The translations under genes were made by a program, and so were the position numbers. A stretch of DNA of 64,000 nucleotides from Polyangiaceae bacterium (GTDB taxonomy: Bacteria > Myxococcota_A > Polyangia > Polyangiales > Polyangiaceae): the NCBI GenBank assembly GCA_015075635.1, contig JABTUA010000002.1:186001-250000 (forward strand), written 5' to 3'. This document shows, piece by piece, positions 54,654 through 63,054 of this stretch. Under the pieces are notes generated by a model. It was not told where the DNA came from and made no database searches. It saw nothing but the letters and a program-made list of their open reading frames with translations. Position 1 is the first letter of the stretch. The number at the start of each line of letters is the position of its first letter.

Positions 54654-56338
54654 AGCTTGGCTTCGACCGCGGCGAGGATGGCGCGCTCCGCCTCGCACGC
54701 GCGTCGCTCGATCTCCAGCGCCTCGCTCAAGAGCGGGCCGAGCGTGGCCTTGTCCGAGACGCCGCTCGCGTTGATCTTCACGTTGAGGTGCGCGCCCATC
54801 ACGGCGGAGCGCGCGCAGAGCGCGCCCACGCCGGCATCCGACACCGAAGCGGGGTTGCCGATCTCGGCCATCTTCCCGATCACCTCCATCGCAGCCAGCG
54901 CCTCGCGCATGACCGAGAGCGGGACCTGGATGGCGTTCAGGGTCGCGCGCTCGATGGCGCGCTTGCGCTCGGCCTTTTCGGTCTCGGTCCCCTTGGGCAT
55001 ACCGAAGCAGTCCATCACCGCGTTGAAGGCCCGCGTGTCCTCGTCCACCAGCTCGAGCAGGCGGACGGAGTGGGCCTTGCCGCGCTCCGCCCAGCCCGAG
55101 AACTCCTCCCAGCGCGCGTCCCAGCCGCGCTTGTGCGCGGACAGGTTCGCCACCATGGTGCCGAGCGCTGCGCCGAGGGCGCCGAGCGCGGCCGCCACCG
55201 AGCCGCCGCCGGGGGCCGGAGACTCGCTGGCGGTCTCCTCGACGAAGCCCTGCAGCGTGCGATCGACCAGGCGTCGCGCGGGGCTGCCCTGCCGCGCCGC
55301 GATGGCCAGCTCCACGATCTTCTTCTCGGGCTCGAACGGGTACAGGTCGTTCAGCCCCAGCGACTTGATGGCGATCTTGATCAGCTCGGCGTCCGAGACC
55401 CCGAGCGAGCGCTGCTGCTTCTGCAGGAAGTAGCGGCCGGCGTCCAGCATCGCCCGCATGGGGATCACGCCGACCAGCTCCGAGCCGGTCACTCGCACCC
55501 CTCGCGCCTCGGCGCGCCGGCACACCTCGTCGAACGCCACGTGCACCGGCGTGACGCCGATGTCCGTGAGGTTCAGGGACACCTGCGCGATGCCCAGCTC
55601 CTCGATGAACCAGCCGATCCCCTTGACCGCCCGGAGCGAGCCCGGATCCCAGATGGCGTCGCCCTGCGCGTCGCGCACCGGCTTCATCGTCTTCGGATCC
55701 AGACGCTCGCGGCCCTTCTCGCGCACGTCGAAGGCGATGGCGTTGGCGCGCCGGGTCGAGGTCGTGTTCAGGTTCACGTTGTAGGCCACCAGGAAGTCGC
55801 GGGCGCCGACCGCCGTCGCGCCGCTCTTCGCGTTGAAGGCGGCGGGGCCGAAGTCGGGCTTGTGCTCGGGCCGGGCCAGGCGAGCCGCCAGCGCCTCGTA
55901 TTCGCCCTCGCGCACCTGGGCCAGGTTGCGCCGCTCCTCGCGGAACGCGGCCTGCTCGTAGCAGTAGACGGTCAGGCCCACCTCCTCGGCCAGACGCTCG
56001 GCGAGCCGGCGCGCGAGCACCACGGTCTCCGCCATGCTGATGCCCGCTACCGGCACCAGCGGGCAGACGTCGAGCGCGCCGAAACGCGGGTGCTCCCCGC
56101 GGTGCTTGCGCATGTCGATGAGCTCCGCCGCGCGCTTCGCCCCGGCCACCGCCGCGTCGAGCACGGCGTCCGGCGCGCCCACCAGCGTGACCACGGTGCG
56201 GTTGGTCGCCTTGCCCGGATCGACGTCGAGCAACCACGCGCCCGGAACGGCGGCGATGGCGCCGGTGATGTCCTCGATCACCGCGGCGTCACGACCCTCG
56301 CTGAAGTTGGGAACACACTCGATGATGGGCTGCGTCAT
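54650..56338 (-). CDS. ftcD: Formimidoyltransferase-cyclodeaminase, bifunctional
   Basis: The 562-residue product fuses both activities. The formiminotransferase part (about 1-300) has CVPNFSEGRDAAVIEDI and the catalytic RGEHPRFGALDVCPLVPV region. The cyclodeaminase part (about 365-562) has SPAPGGGSVAAALGALGAALGTMVANLS and a helical C-terminus. It moves the formimino group from formiminoglutamate to tetrahydrofolate and releases ammonia in histidine breakdown. No hut genes are in the window. A remnant of its 3' end is repeated at 47879. Confidence 0.92.
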   Translation of the reverse strand: MTQPIIECVPNFSEGRDAAVIEDITGAIAAVPGAWLLDVDPGKATNRTVVTLVGAPDAVLDAAVAGAKRAAELIDMRKHRGEHPRFGALDVCPLVPVAGISMAETVVLARRLAERLAEEVGLTVYCYEQAAFREERRNLAQVREGEYEALAARLARPEHKPDFGPAAFNAKSGATAVGARDFLVAYNVNLNTTSTRRANAIAFDVREKGRERLDPKTMKPVRDAQGDAIWDPGSLRAVKGIGWFIEELGIAQVSLNLTDIGVTPVHVAFDEVCRRAEARGVRVTGSELVGVIPMRAMLDAGRYFLQKQQRSLGVSDAELIKIAIKSLGLNDLYPFEPEKKIVELAIAARQGSPARRLVDRTLQGFVEETASESPAPGGGSVAAALGALGAALGTMVANLSAHKRGWDARWEEFSGWAERGKAHSVRLLELVDEDTRAFNAVMDCFGMPKGTETEKAERKRAIERATLNAIQVPLSVMREALAAMEVIGKMAEIGNPASVSDAGVGALCARSAVMGAHLNVKINASGVSDKATLGPLLSEALEIERRACEAERAILAAVEAKL

Positions 56339-56348
56339 GGGTGGCCCG

Positions 56349-56354
56349 TCCTAA
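56349..56354 (-). promoter_or_regulatory. -10 element of ftcD
   Basis: TTAGGA on the minus strand ends ten bases before ATG 56338. Confidence 0.35.
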
Positions 56355-56427
56355 CGCATCCACGTCGTCGGCTCCAGATGGCGGCGGCCCGAGGTGATCC
56401 GGCGCAGCAAGACAGCAGAAAGCGCGC

Positions 56428-57621
56428 TCAGGTGCAGGTGGGGATCCCGACGGCGCCGCCATCGACCGCCGTCGGAGGCGAGCACTGTCCTTTGCGCTTG
56501 AACAGCGCATCCAGGCCACCGGTCAGCGGCTGGCACACGAGCCCGGCACCCGTGCACTGGGAGTTGCAGTCGCAGAGCTGCCCGCAGGCGCCGCGGTCAC
56601 CCGCACCCGGCGAGAGGTTCGTCCCCGGGTAGTAGATGCAGGCGGACTGCGCCGGCGCGACGGTGCCGAGCTTCCAGCCACAGGACACCTTGGAGGCAGC
56701 GAGGGCGCCGGCCGTGCAGCGCTCGGCGCACAGCTGGGTCGAGCTCGAGGTCAGCGGTAAATCCAGCTTCTCGCAGTAGCCGCGACAGGTCTTGGTGCCG
56801 CCCTGGGTGCACGATGCGCCGACGGGGTCGCCGGACGGCGCGGTGCCCTGGAAACAGCGACCGGTGCCCGGATCGCAGAGCGAGCCTGCGCCGCAATCGT
56901 CGTCGGAGTTGCAGGTCGGGAAACACAGCCTGCCGACCTCACCGACGCCGGTGACCACGTACGACCCGCAGCCCATGTCGAGGCGGCCGTGGCACTTGCT
57001 CGCCGCGTCGGGCGTGCCGAACTCGCAGCCTTCCAGGCAGTAGCGCGTGGTCGAAGCCTGGTCGGGGAAGCCGACGCATTTCGCCCCCGGCTTGACCTTG
57101 TCGCACACCGCGCCGTCGGCGGCGCACTCGCGGGTGCAGAGCCCACCGGGCGGCCCTTGTCCATCGAGCGCGGTCGATGACGAGGTCAGGCAGATCAACC
57201 CGGCGCCGCACTCGTCGGCCGTTACGCACGCGGCGCCGAGCTTGTCGTTGGGCGGCGAACCGCAATCGCACGGGTTGTAGCCGGCGCCGGAGGGCCGACA
57301 AGTCTGCGTGCCGGGCGGACCGCCATCCCCACACGTGCACGCCTTCTTGCTGTCCGGCACGCAAGTGCAATCCCAGGCGCTCCCGCTGTCCACGCAATCC
57401 ACCGCGGGAGCGGACGAATCCGGGCTCGTCCCTGCCTCGGGCGGCGCCGGTAGCGATGCGTCCGTCCCCGGGCCAGTGACGGGCCCCGAGTAGCTCCCGC
57501 CAAACGACGTCTTGCCCCGCGGCACCTCTGCCGGACCGGCGTCGTCCGAGCACGAGACCAGCGCTGGCGCTGCGAGCCCGGCGACCCAGAGCAGCGTGCT
57601 GAGGAAGTCCCGTTTGGTCAT
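56428..57621 (-). CDS. Cys-rich lipoprotein, last gene of the kinase operon
   Basis: The 397-residue lipoprotein has lipobox LVSC near residues 21-24. Many Cys pairs follow (CTCVPDSKKACTCG, CNSDDDCGAGSLCD, CDCNSQC), resembling the short Cys-rich repeats of myxobacterial surface proteins. A Pro/Ala/Thr linker follows the signal. It starts five bases after the PEGA protein gene and ends 89 bases before ftcD. Function unknown. Confidence 0.75.
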   Translation of the reverse strand: MTKRDFLSTLLWVAGLAAPALVSCSDDAGPAEVPRGKTSFGGSYSGPVTGPGTDASLPAPPEAGTSPDSSAPAVDCVDSGSAWDCTCVPDSKKACTCGDGGPPGTQTCRPSGAGYNPCDCGSPPNDKLGAACVTADECGAGLICLTSSSTALDGQGPPGGLCTRECAADGAVCDKVKPGAKCVGFPDQASTTRYCLEGCEFGTPDAASKCHGRLDMGCGSYVVTGVGEVGRLCFPTCNSDDDCGAGSLCDPGTGRCFQGTAPSGDPVGASCTQGGTKTCRGYCEKLDLPLTSSSTQLCAERCTAGALAASKVSCGWKLGTVAPAQSACIYYPGTNLSPGAGDRGACGQLCDCNSQCTGAGLVCQPLTGGLDALFKRKGQCSPPTAVDGGAVGIPTCT

Positions 57622-57626
57622 GCGCC

Positions 57627-58628
57627 TCAGAACGAGAGAAAGACCTGCCCCGGGGGAATGGACCCGGGCGCGTCCGGTACCTTCTTCTCGTCGTCCTTCT
57701 TCAAGAGGAAGTAGCCCCCCACGCCGAGCCCCACGAGCAGCGCCGCGCCGCCGAGGATCCAGGGCAGCGAGCTCCCCGAGTCCTTCGGGAGCGCGTCGAG
57801 CGAGACGCGCGTGACCTTGGCCTGATTCGGCTCGAGCAGAAACTCGGAGCGGAACGTACGCATGCCTGGCGCGCTCACCTGCAGGGTGTGGGAGCCGGGC
57901 TTGAGGTGCCCCTCCCACTCGCCGGTGCCCACGTCACGACCGTCGAGCACGATCCGCTGGCCCTCGCCGGCGGTCACGCGCAAGCGCGCCTGCGTGCTCT
58001 CTTTCTTCAGCGTCACGTTGACGCTCGTCGCGGCACCGCCTTCGAGCTTCAGCGGCTGCTCGAAGGCAGCGAAGCCGGCCTTGGTGACGCGCAGCACGCG
58101 GCTGGTCTGGTTGACGCGCACGGGGCCAGGCAGCGGCGAGGCGCCCAGCTCCTCGCCGTCGATGCTGACTTTGGCGCCGGGCTGATCGACCGTGACCGTG
58201 AGCTCGCTGACGAAACCCTTGATGGTCTTCCTGAGCTCGATGGCGCGCGCTCGGGCTTCTTCCGTGACGCGCTCGTCTCCTTCACCCAGGTAGCGCTCGA
58301 GGAGCGTCAGGAGCTTGCCGTAGTTCCTGAGCCCCTTCTCACAGGCGGCCATGTTCCAGAGCAGGCGCGGGTCCTTGGACTCTTGATACGCCTTGTCGAA
58401 CTTCAGCTTCGCACCGGCGAAATCGCCATCCTCGAACAGCAGCTTCCCCTGGTCGAACGCGGATTTCGCGGCACCCGTGAGCGATTCGGACAGCGACGCC
58501 GGCGTGCTCGGAGCCGGCGGCGCGTCGGCCGGCTGCGCCCTGACGGCCAGGGGTGACGTCCAAGCCAGAAGCCCGGCCATCACGGCGGCCACGATGCGGT
58601 TCGAGGCAGGACGGTGCGGCGCGGTCAT
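57627..58628 (-). CDS. TPR/PEGA-domain membrane protein
   Basis: The 333-residue protein has a signal peptide. A helical repeat part (AFDQGKLLFEDGDFAGAKLKFDKAYQ, about 50-130) precedes two PEGA-type beta domains (VTVDQPGAKVSIDGEELGASPLPGPVRV; VTAGEGQRIVLDGRDVGTGEW). A C-terminal TM helix (WILGGAALLVGLGVGGYFLL) and basic tail end the chain. PEGA domains occur beside Ser/Thr kinases in myxobacteria and often carry surface-layer or signalling roles. ATG 58628 overlaps the kinase stop (ATGA). Confidence 0.85.
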   Translation of the reverse strand: MTAPHRPASNRIVAAVMAGLLAWTSPLAVRAQPADAPPAPSTPASLSESLTGAAKSAFDQGKLLFEDGDFAGAKLKFDKAYQESKDPRLLWNMAACEKGLRNYGKLLTLLERYLGEGDERVTEEARARAIELRKTIKGFVSELTVTVDQPGAKVSIDGEELGASPLPGPVRVNQTSRVLRVTKAGFAAFEQPLKLEGGAATSVNVTLKKESTQARLRVTAGEGQRIVLDGRDVGTGEWEGHLKPGSHTLQVSAPGMRTFRSEFLLEPNQAKVTRVSLDALPKDSGSSLPWILGGAALLVGLGVGGYFLLKKDDEKKVPDAPGSIPPGQVFLSF

Positions 58629-60103
58629 TCTTGGAGTTCCATGCCCAGCGGCGCCTTGGGCTTCCCGGGCGTCGTGGCGTTGGGGGTGGGGGACGGCGGC
58701 TTCACGGGCTCGGCGCCGGGACCTGGGGCGGCCTTGGTGGGAGCTTTGGCGAGCGGCTTGGCGGCGGGTGAGGCGGGCTTGGCGGTGGACGCTCGGGGCT
58801 CGGCGCTCGGTGACGGAACGAGCGCGCTCGCCGGGGTCGCGACCTCGGTGGGCGGCGCCGCCGGCAAGGACGGCGATGGGCTGACTGCTGCGGCCGGGAC
58901 GCCGTCGGTCGGGGCGCCCGACCCAGCCGGCGGCACGGTGCCTCCAGGGCGCAGCAGTGCGACGGAGACACCCGCGACGACGGCGAGCGCCACCGCGCCA
59001 ATGATGAACGGTCGCCTGCGCTGGTCGGGCTCGCCAGCCTGCTCGACCGGCGATCGCGTCTCCGACCAAGCGGCAGCGGTGTTGCTGCCCTGCGCAGGCT
59101 TCTGCGGAGTCTCGGTCATCACCAGCGTCCCGGTGCCCGGCACGGTGTCCGCGGTCACGGCGCTGTCCGGCCCCGCGGAGACGGCGGCTGCCCGGGTAAT
59201 CGAGAGGCGCGCCCGCTCGGGCGCGAACGGAGCGAGCGCCTTGGCCAGCTCGCCCACGGTCGCGTAGCGCGCGGCCGGCTCCTTGGCGAGACAACGTACG
59301 ACGACCGCCTCGAGGCCTTCAGGCGCGTCGGGTCGCAGCGCGCGGAGGGGCTTCGGCTCTTCGGTCAGGATGGCGGCGATGAGCTCGCCCATGGTCTCGC
59401 CGAGGAACGGCGGCCTTCCGGCGAGCAGCTCGAACAGCACCGCGCCGAGCGACCAGATGTCGCTCCTGCCGTCGGCAGTGCGGGCGGACTTCGCCTGCTC
59501 CGGCGACATGTAGAACGGAGAGCCCATGATGGCGCCGGTGCGTGTGAGCGCGTGGTCCGGAGCGTTCGGCCCGCTCATGCTGGAAATGCCGAAATCGAGC
59601 ACCTTGACGCAGGGCGAGCCGTCGGCGCGCTTGGTGAGGAAGAGATTCGCCGGCTTCAGGTCGCGGTGGACGATGCCCTTCGAGTGCGCCTCCGCGATGG
59701 CCTCGCAGGCCTGGAGCACGTAGTCGAGCGCGTCTTCGACAGGCAGCGGGCCCGCGGCGACGCGGTCGGCCAGATCGGAACCCTCGAGCAGCTCCATTAC
59801 GATGTACGGCTCGCCGCCGTCGAGCTGCCCGACCTCGATCACCTTGGCCACGTGCTCGCTCGTGATCTTCACCGCGGCGCGGGCCTCTCGCTTGAAGCGC
59901 GCCACGATGTTCGGGTTCGCCGCGCCCTCCGGAGAGAGAAACTTCACAGCCACGGCGCGATCGAGCTCGACGTCTTCGGCTGCGACCACGACGCCCATGC
60001 CGCCAGCGCCGAGCACGCGCGTGATGCGGTACTTCTTGGCGAGCACATCGCCCGGCCGTACCGGCGCCGCGATGCTGGGCTGGGGATCGGCGTCGCCGCT
60101 CAT
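58625..60103 (-). CDS. Transmembrane Ser/Thr protein kinase
   Basis: The 492-residue kinase has an intact catalytic domain: LGAGGMGVVVAA, Lys54 in VAVKFL, HRDLKPANLFLT, DFGISSM and MSPEQ. A TM helix follows (FIIGAVALAVVAGVSVALL), then an extracytoplasmic Pro/Ala/Ser tail with no clear domain. It starts one base inside the stop of the lipoprotein gene and overlaps the PEGA gene by four bases, so three products are made together. The tail may span the cell wall. Confidence 0.9.
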   Translation of the reverse strand: MSGDADPQPSIAAPVRPGDVLAKKYRITRVLGAGGMGVVVAAEDVELDRAVAVKFLSPEGAANPNIVARFKREARAAVKITSEHVAKVIEVGQLDGGEPYIVMELLEGSDLADRVAAGPLPVEDALDYVLQACEAIAEAHSKGIVHRDLKPANLFLTKRADGSPCVKVLDFGISSMSGPNAPDHALTRTGAIMGSPFYMSPEQAKSARTADGRSDIWSLGAVLFELLAGRPPFLGETMGELIAAILTEEPKPLRALRPDAPEGLEAVVVRCLAKEPAARYATVGELAKALAPFAPERARLSITRAAAVSAGPDSAVTADTVPGTGTLVMTETPQKPAQGSNTAAAWSETRSPVEQAGEPDQRRRPFIIGAVALAVVAGVSVALLRPGGTVPPAGSGAPTDGVPAAAVSPSPSLPAAPPTEVATPASALVPSPSAEPRASTAKPASPAAKPLAKAPTKAAPGPGAEPVKPPSPTPNATTPGKPKAPLGMELQE

Positions 60104-61533
60104 CAGGCCCCCCCACACTTGCCCTGACACCCGCCCGCGCGGCAGGCGTCGATGGCGGCGAAGAGGCCGACCCCGGCCGAGTATTTGCCGATGGCGTCCG
60201 CGCAGATCGTGTCGCAGGCCTTGCCGCGGCAGCCTCTCTCCTCGGCACACGCGAGGATCTGCGAGCACGCGGGGTCCGCGTCACACGCCGTGTACTCCTT
60301 CTCACACGAGCTGCACGTGCAGTAGTCGCACTCGTCTCGCCCGGCCCGCGCGCACTTGCGGCAGACCTGGAAGCGCTCCGACTGGAGGGTGCACTGCGGG
60401 TGGGGCTGGGTCCGCGTTTCGCTGGACCCGGCCGGGCAATTCGAGAACGGAAACTGCTGCGCGCACTTCGTGTAATCGGAGATGATGTCGTCGCACACAC
60501 CCGCGGCGGGGTAGCAACGGGAGAAGCAGCGAGCTTTGTTGTCGTCCACGCACCCGGACGCCGACACCAGCGCGCACAGCGCCTCGCACTCGGCCGAGCT
60601 CTGCTCGTTGTAGCCGCCGACGCTGGACCACGGTCCGCAGGTCGGCACTTGGACGGTCTTCGTCTGGCACGGGCCCGTGGCGAGCCGCACCGCCGTCACG
60701 TTTCCGTCCTTCAGGCGCGTGCAGGCTTCCATGGGCAGCTGGATGCGGCCGGCAGTGACGGACCACCCGAACACGTCGCTCTTGTCGATGGGGACGTAGC
60801 AGTCCTTGCGCCCGCAGATGCCGTCGCTTCCCAGCTCCGTGACGAGCCCGACGTTGACCTGATCGGGGTCGCTCGCGGGCGCCGCGATCGAGCAGTCCTT
60901 CTGGTCGACGCTCACGTCGAAGCCTTGATCGAGGCAGGTCACCGTGTCGAAGCAGGTGCCGCTCTGGTTCTTGCCGTCCCCACCGCCGTAGACATCACCG
61001 GTGCCATAGCCGGTGAGCGGATGGTCGCCGTCGTCGATGCAGTCTCCGTTGACGCAGCTCTGCCCTTCGGGGCACGTCGAGATCGGTAGCTCCACCGGTC
61101 CGCTGACCTTGCCCTTGCACAGCCACTGCACGGGCAGGCGCAAGAGCGAGAGCTTGGCCGGGGGCACCTGCGTGACCACGCGGCTCAATGTCACGGGCTT
61201 GCCGTTCGCATAGGCGATGACGGTCACCGTGGCGGTGGTCGATGGATCCGAGTTGCCGACCAGCGTGAGCGTCGCCGGGAGGCGGATCTGAGAGGGGCCC
61301 GGGCCGATCTCCACCGGGTCGGGAAATCGCTTCTGCTCACCGCCGGACAGGACCTCGATCCCGAACGACTCGAAGTCCTTCGGGATCGCCATGTCGGCAT
61401 GGACGCTCACGACCATCTGGCCGGGCTCTTCTTCTTCCTCCGAGCAACCCGCGACGGCGGCGAGACAGAGCGTCGCGAGCAGCAGGCGCGGGACGCCGAG
61501 CCACCGCGATCCGCACCCGCCCGGAGAGGTCAC
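60103..61533 (-). CDS. Cys-rich lipoprotein upstream of the kinase
   Basis: The 476-residue lipoprotein has lipobox VAGC, a beta-rich N-terminal domain of about 150 residues and a Cys-rich C-terminal half. This half includes CVDDNKARCFSRCYPAAGVC and CRKCARAGRDECDYCTCSSCEKEYTACDADPACSQIL, with over 30 Cys. GTG 61533 is chosen because a TAGGCT box lies seven bases upstream and the same GTG/RWLG start occurs at 62433. It is the likely ligand or sensor partner of the kinase. Confidence 0.75.
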   Translation of the reverse strand: MTSPGGCGSRWLGVPRLLLATLCLAAVAGCSEEEEEPGQMVVSVHADMAIPKDFESFGIEVLSGGEQKRFPDPVEIGPGPSQIRLPATLTLVGNSDPSTTATVTVIAYANGKPVTLSRVVTQVPPAKLSLLRLPVQWLCKGKVSGPVELPISTCPEGQSCVNGDCIDDGDHPLTGYGTGDVYGGGDGKNQSGTCFDTVTCLDQGFDVSVDQKDCSIAAPASDPDQVNVGLVTELGSDGICGRKDCYVPIDKSDVFGWSVTAGRIQLPMEACTRLKDGNVTAVRLATGPCQTKTVQVPTCGPWSSVGGYNEQSSAECEALCALVSASGCVDDNKARCFSRCYPAAGVCDDIISDYTKCAQQFPFSNCPAGSSETRTQPHPQCTLQSERFQVCRKCARAGRDECDYCTCSSCEKEYTACDADPACSQILACAEERGCRGKACDTICADAIGKYSAGVGLFAAIDACRAGGCQGKCGGA

Positions 61534-61540
61534 ACGTCCA

Positions 61541-61546
61541 AGCCTA
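61541..61546 (-). promoter_or_regulatory. -10 element of the kinase operon
   Basis: TAGGCT on the minus strand lies seven bases before GTG 61533. Confidence 0.4.
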
Positions 61547-61584
61547 GACCCCGAAGCGCGATGAAACAAGGGCGCTGCGCGAGC

Positions 61585-62433
61585 TCAGCCTTGGGGCCAA
61601 CAGGCGTTGAGCACGTTGTTGCATTTCGTGATCAGGCAGTTGATGCAGGTGTTCGCTCCCTTGAGCGGCTTGTCCGAGCACAAGCTGGCAAAGCACTCGT
61701 TTACGCACCCGATCTCTCCGCCGCACCCCGCGCAGGTCTTCAACGCGGACCACTTGCCCGCCTCGGCCCCGGCGCAGATCTTCGTTGGATCGCCAGTTGT
61801 CGTGCCCGCTGCAAGGCTGCACGACTGACAGCTGCCCCCGTCGCCGCCGCCGGTGCCACCGCCGCCGGTCCCGCCGCCGCCCGTGCCGCCGCCACCCGTG
61901 CCACCGCCGCCCGTGCCGCCGCCGCCGCCCGTGCCGCCGGTACCGACCGGATTACCGTCGCAGTCGACGGTCGGGCTCACGCCGAAGAGCGTCGCGTCCA
62001 GACAGCCCGTTCCGACCACGTTCTCCACCGCGCCGCAGGTCTTGCCATCGGGCAAGCAACAGCCGGGGAGCGTCTTGCCCTGCCAGGTCACGTTGGGGCA
62101 GTCCGTGTCCGTCGTCGTCGCGTCAGCATCCGTGGGCGCGTAGCACTCTTGTCCGAGGGACGGGATCTTGTAGCCGCACGCGTTGCTGGTCTGGCAGCAC
62201 GGCTCGGCGAGCCCGGCTGCGGCCGATGGCGGCGGCGGACACTCCGTGCCGTTGCAGGTGACGGCCGCGTCGCCCGCACTACCGCCCGACCCGGCCGCGC
62301 CGGTGTGGCCACCGAAGAACCGGGTGCTCTGCCCGCTCGAGTCGCCGTCGTCGGAGCCGCAGGCGACCGCGACGAACACCGACACTCCCAATACGCCCAA
62401 CCAACGCGGTCCGCGCCCGCCCGAGTGTCCCAC
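61585..62433 (-). CDS. Cys-rich lipoprotein with Gly-Thr repeat linker
   Basis: The 282-residue lipoprotein starts with a signal like that of the next gene (GPRWLGVLGVSVFVAVAC), a linker of repeated GGGGT units, and two Cys clusters. The last cluster (CAGCGGEIGCVNECF and CINCLITKC) resembles the Cys modules of the lipoprotein at 60103. GTG 62433 follows a TAGCGT box. A copy of its 5' end lies at 62895. Confidence 0.75.
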   Translation of the reverse strand: MGHSGGRGPRWLGVLGVSVFVAVACGSDDGDSSGQSTRFFGGHTGAAGSGGSAGDAAVTCNGTECPPPPSAAAGLAEPCCQTSNACGYKIPSLGQECYAPTDADATTTDTDCPNVTWQGKTLPGCCLPDGKTCGAVENVVGTGCLDATLFGVSPTVDCDGNPVGTGGTGGGGGTGGGGTGGGGTGGGGTGGGGTGGGDGGSCQSCSLAAGTTTGDPTKICAGAEAGKWSALKTCAGCGGEIGCVNECFASLCSDKPLKGANTCINCLITKCNNVLNACWPQG

Positions 62434-62440
62434 GCGATCA

Positions 62441-62446
62441 ACGCTA
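62441..62446 (-). promoter_or_regulatory. -10 element of the Cys-rich lipoprotein gene
   Basis: TAGCGT on the minus strand ends seven bases before GTG 62433. The same element is inside the duplicated segment at 62895-62951. Confidence 0.4.
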
Positions 62447-62579
62447 CATGCGGATGCCGCGCGTGGCAAGACGCCGGGCCTGATGGAAGTCATGTCCCGC
62501 CGCTGGCGAAAGAGGGCGCCTCGGTGCTAGGGTCTCTGATTGGAGCGGGGTCGCGCTCCCTAGGTGGAGGGTCGTCATC

Positions 62580-62798
62580 GTGAAGAACATCATCCGGGGC
62601 TCGGTGCTCGCGTCGTTCGTGCTTCTGCTTCTTTCGGCGTGCGGCGGTGACGACGGTGAGGACACGACCTGCTCGTGCTCGTGCACTTGCGCGGGCGGCT
62701 CTCCGACGACGCTCGGCAGCAAGAGCGCGGACGCTTGCCAGACGGACTGCAAGGCGAGCTGCACCGGCGATTGGGAAGGCCAGTACGAGTGCAAGTGA
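62580..62798 (+). CDS. Tiny Cys-rich lipoprotein, 72 residues
   Basis: The protein has lipobox LSAC and a mature part of about 50 residues with nine Cys (CSCSCTC, CQTDCKASC). A GTG start follows a GGTGGAGG site. It lies between the two copies of the 5' module of the neighbouring lipoprotein gene and is divergent from it. It may be a small disulfide-rich surface peptide. Confidence 0.65.
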   Translation: MKNIIRGSVLASFVLLLLSACGGDDGEDTTCSCSCTCAGGSPTTLGSKSADACQTDCKASCTGDWEGQYECK

Positions 62799-62894
62799 GT
62801 GAGCGGACGGTCGGATCGGGGGCGTGAGCTCAGGGCGGCGGAACGCAAGCAGCAATCTCACCCGGACAGGAGGCCTACGCGCAGGTCCCGCACG

Positions 62895-62951
62895 CGCCCA
62901 ACCAACGCGGTCCGCTCCCGCCCGAGTGTCCCACGCGACCACGCTACATGC
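62895..62951 (-). repeat. Duplicated 5' module of the 61585 lipoprotein gene
   Basis: This 57-base segment matches 62394-62451 (promoter box, GTG and first signal-peptide codons) with about four differences. It does not continue into a plausible protein, so it is a remnant. The 256-base gap 62799-63054 otherwise shows no gene. Confidence 0.85.
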
Positions 62952-63054
62952 CGACTGCCGAGAATGGCAACCGGCGGGGCGCTGCAGATGACCACAGGCA
63001 AATCAGCGCGCCGTTCGAGCCGTGCTGGTGACCGGCCCCGAAGAATCGTCCCCC

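Noticed and set aside
49810..54774. Open frame of about 1650 codons on the plus strand opposite the giant gene and the ftcD end
   Set aside because: It is Arg/Glu/His rich with no domains and exists because stop codons are rare in high-GC DNA. The minus-strand frame has a signal peptide, VWA and HEXXH motifs.
47879..54840. A classical integrative element or prophage
   Set aside because: There is no integrase, transposase, tRNA target or phage gene between the ftcD repeats.
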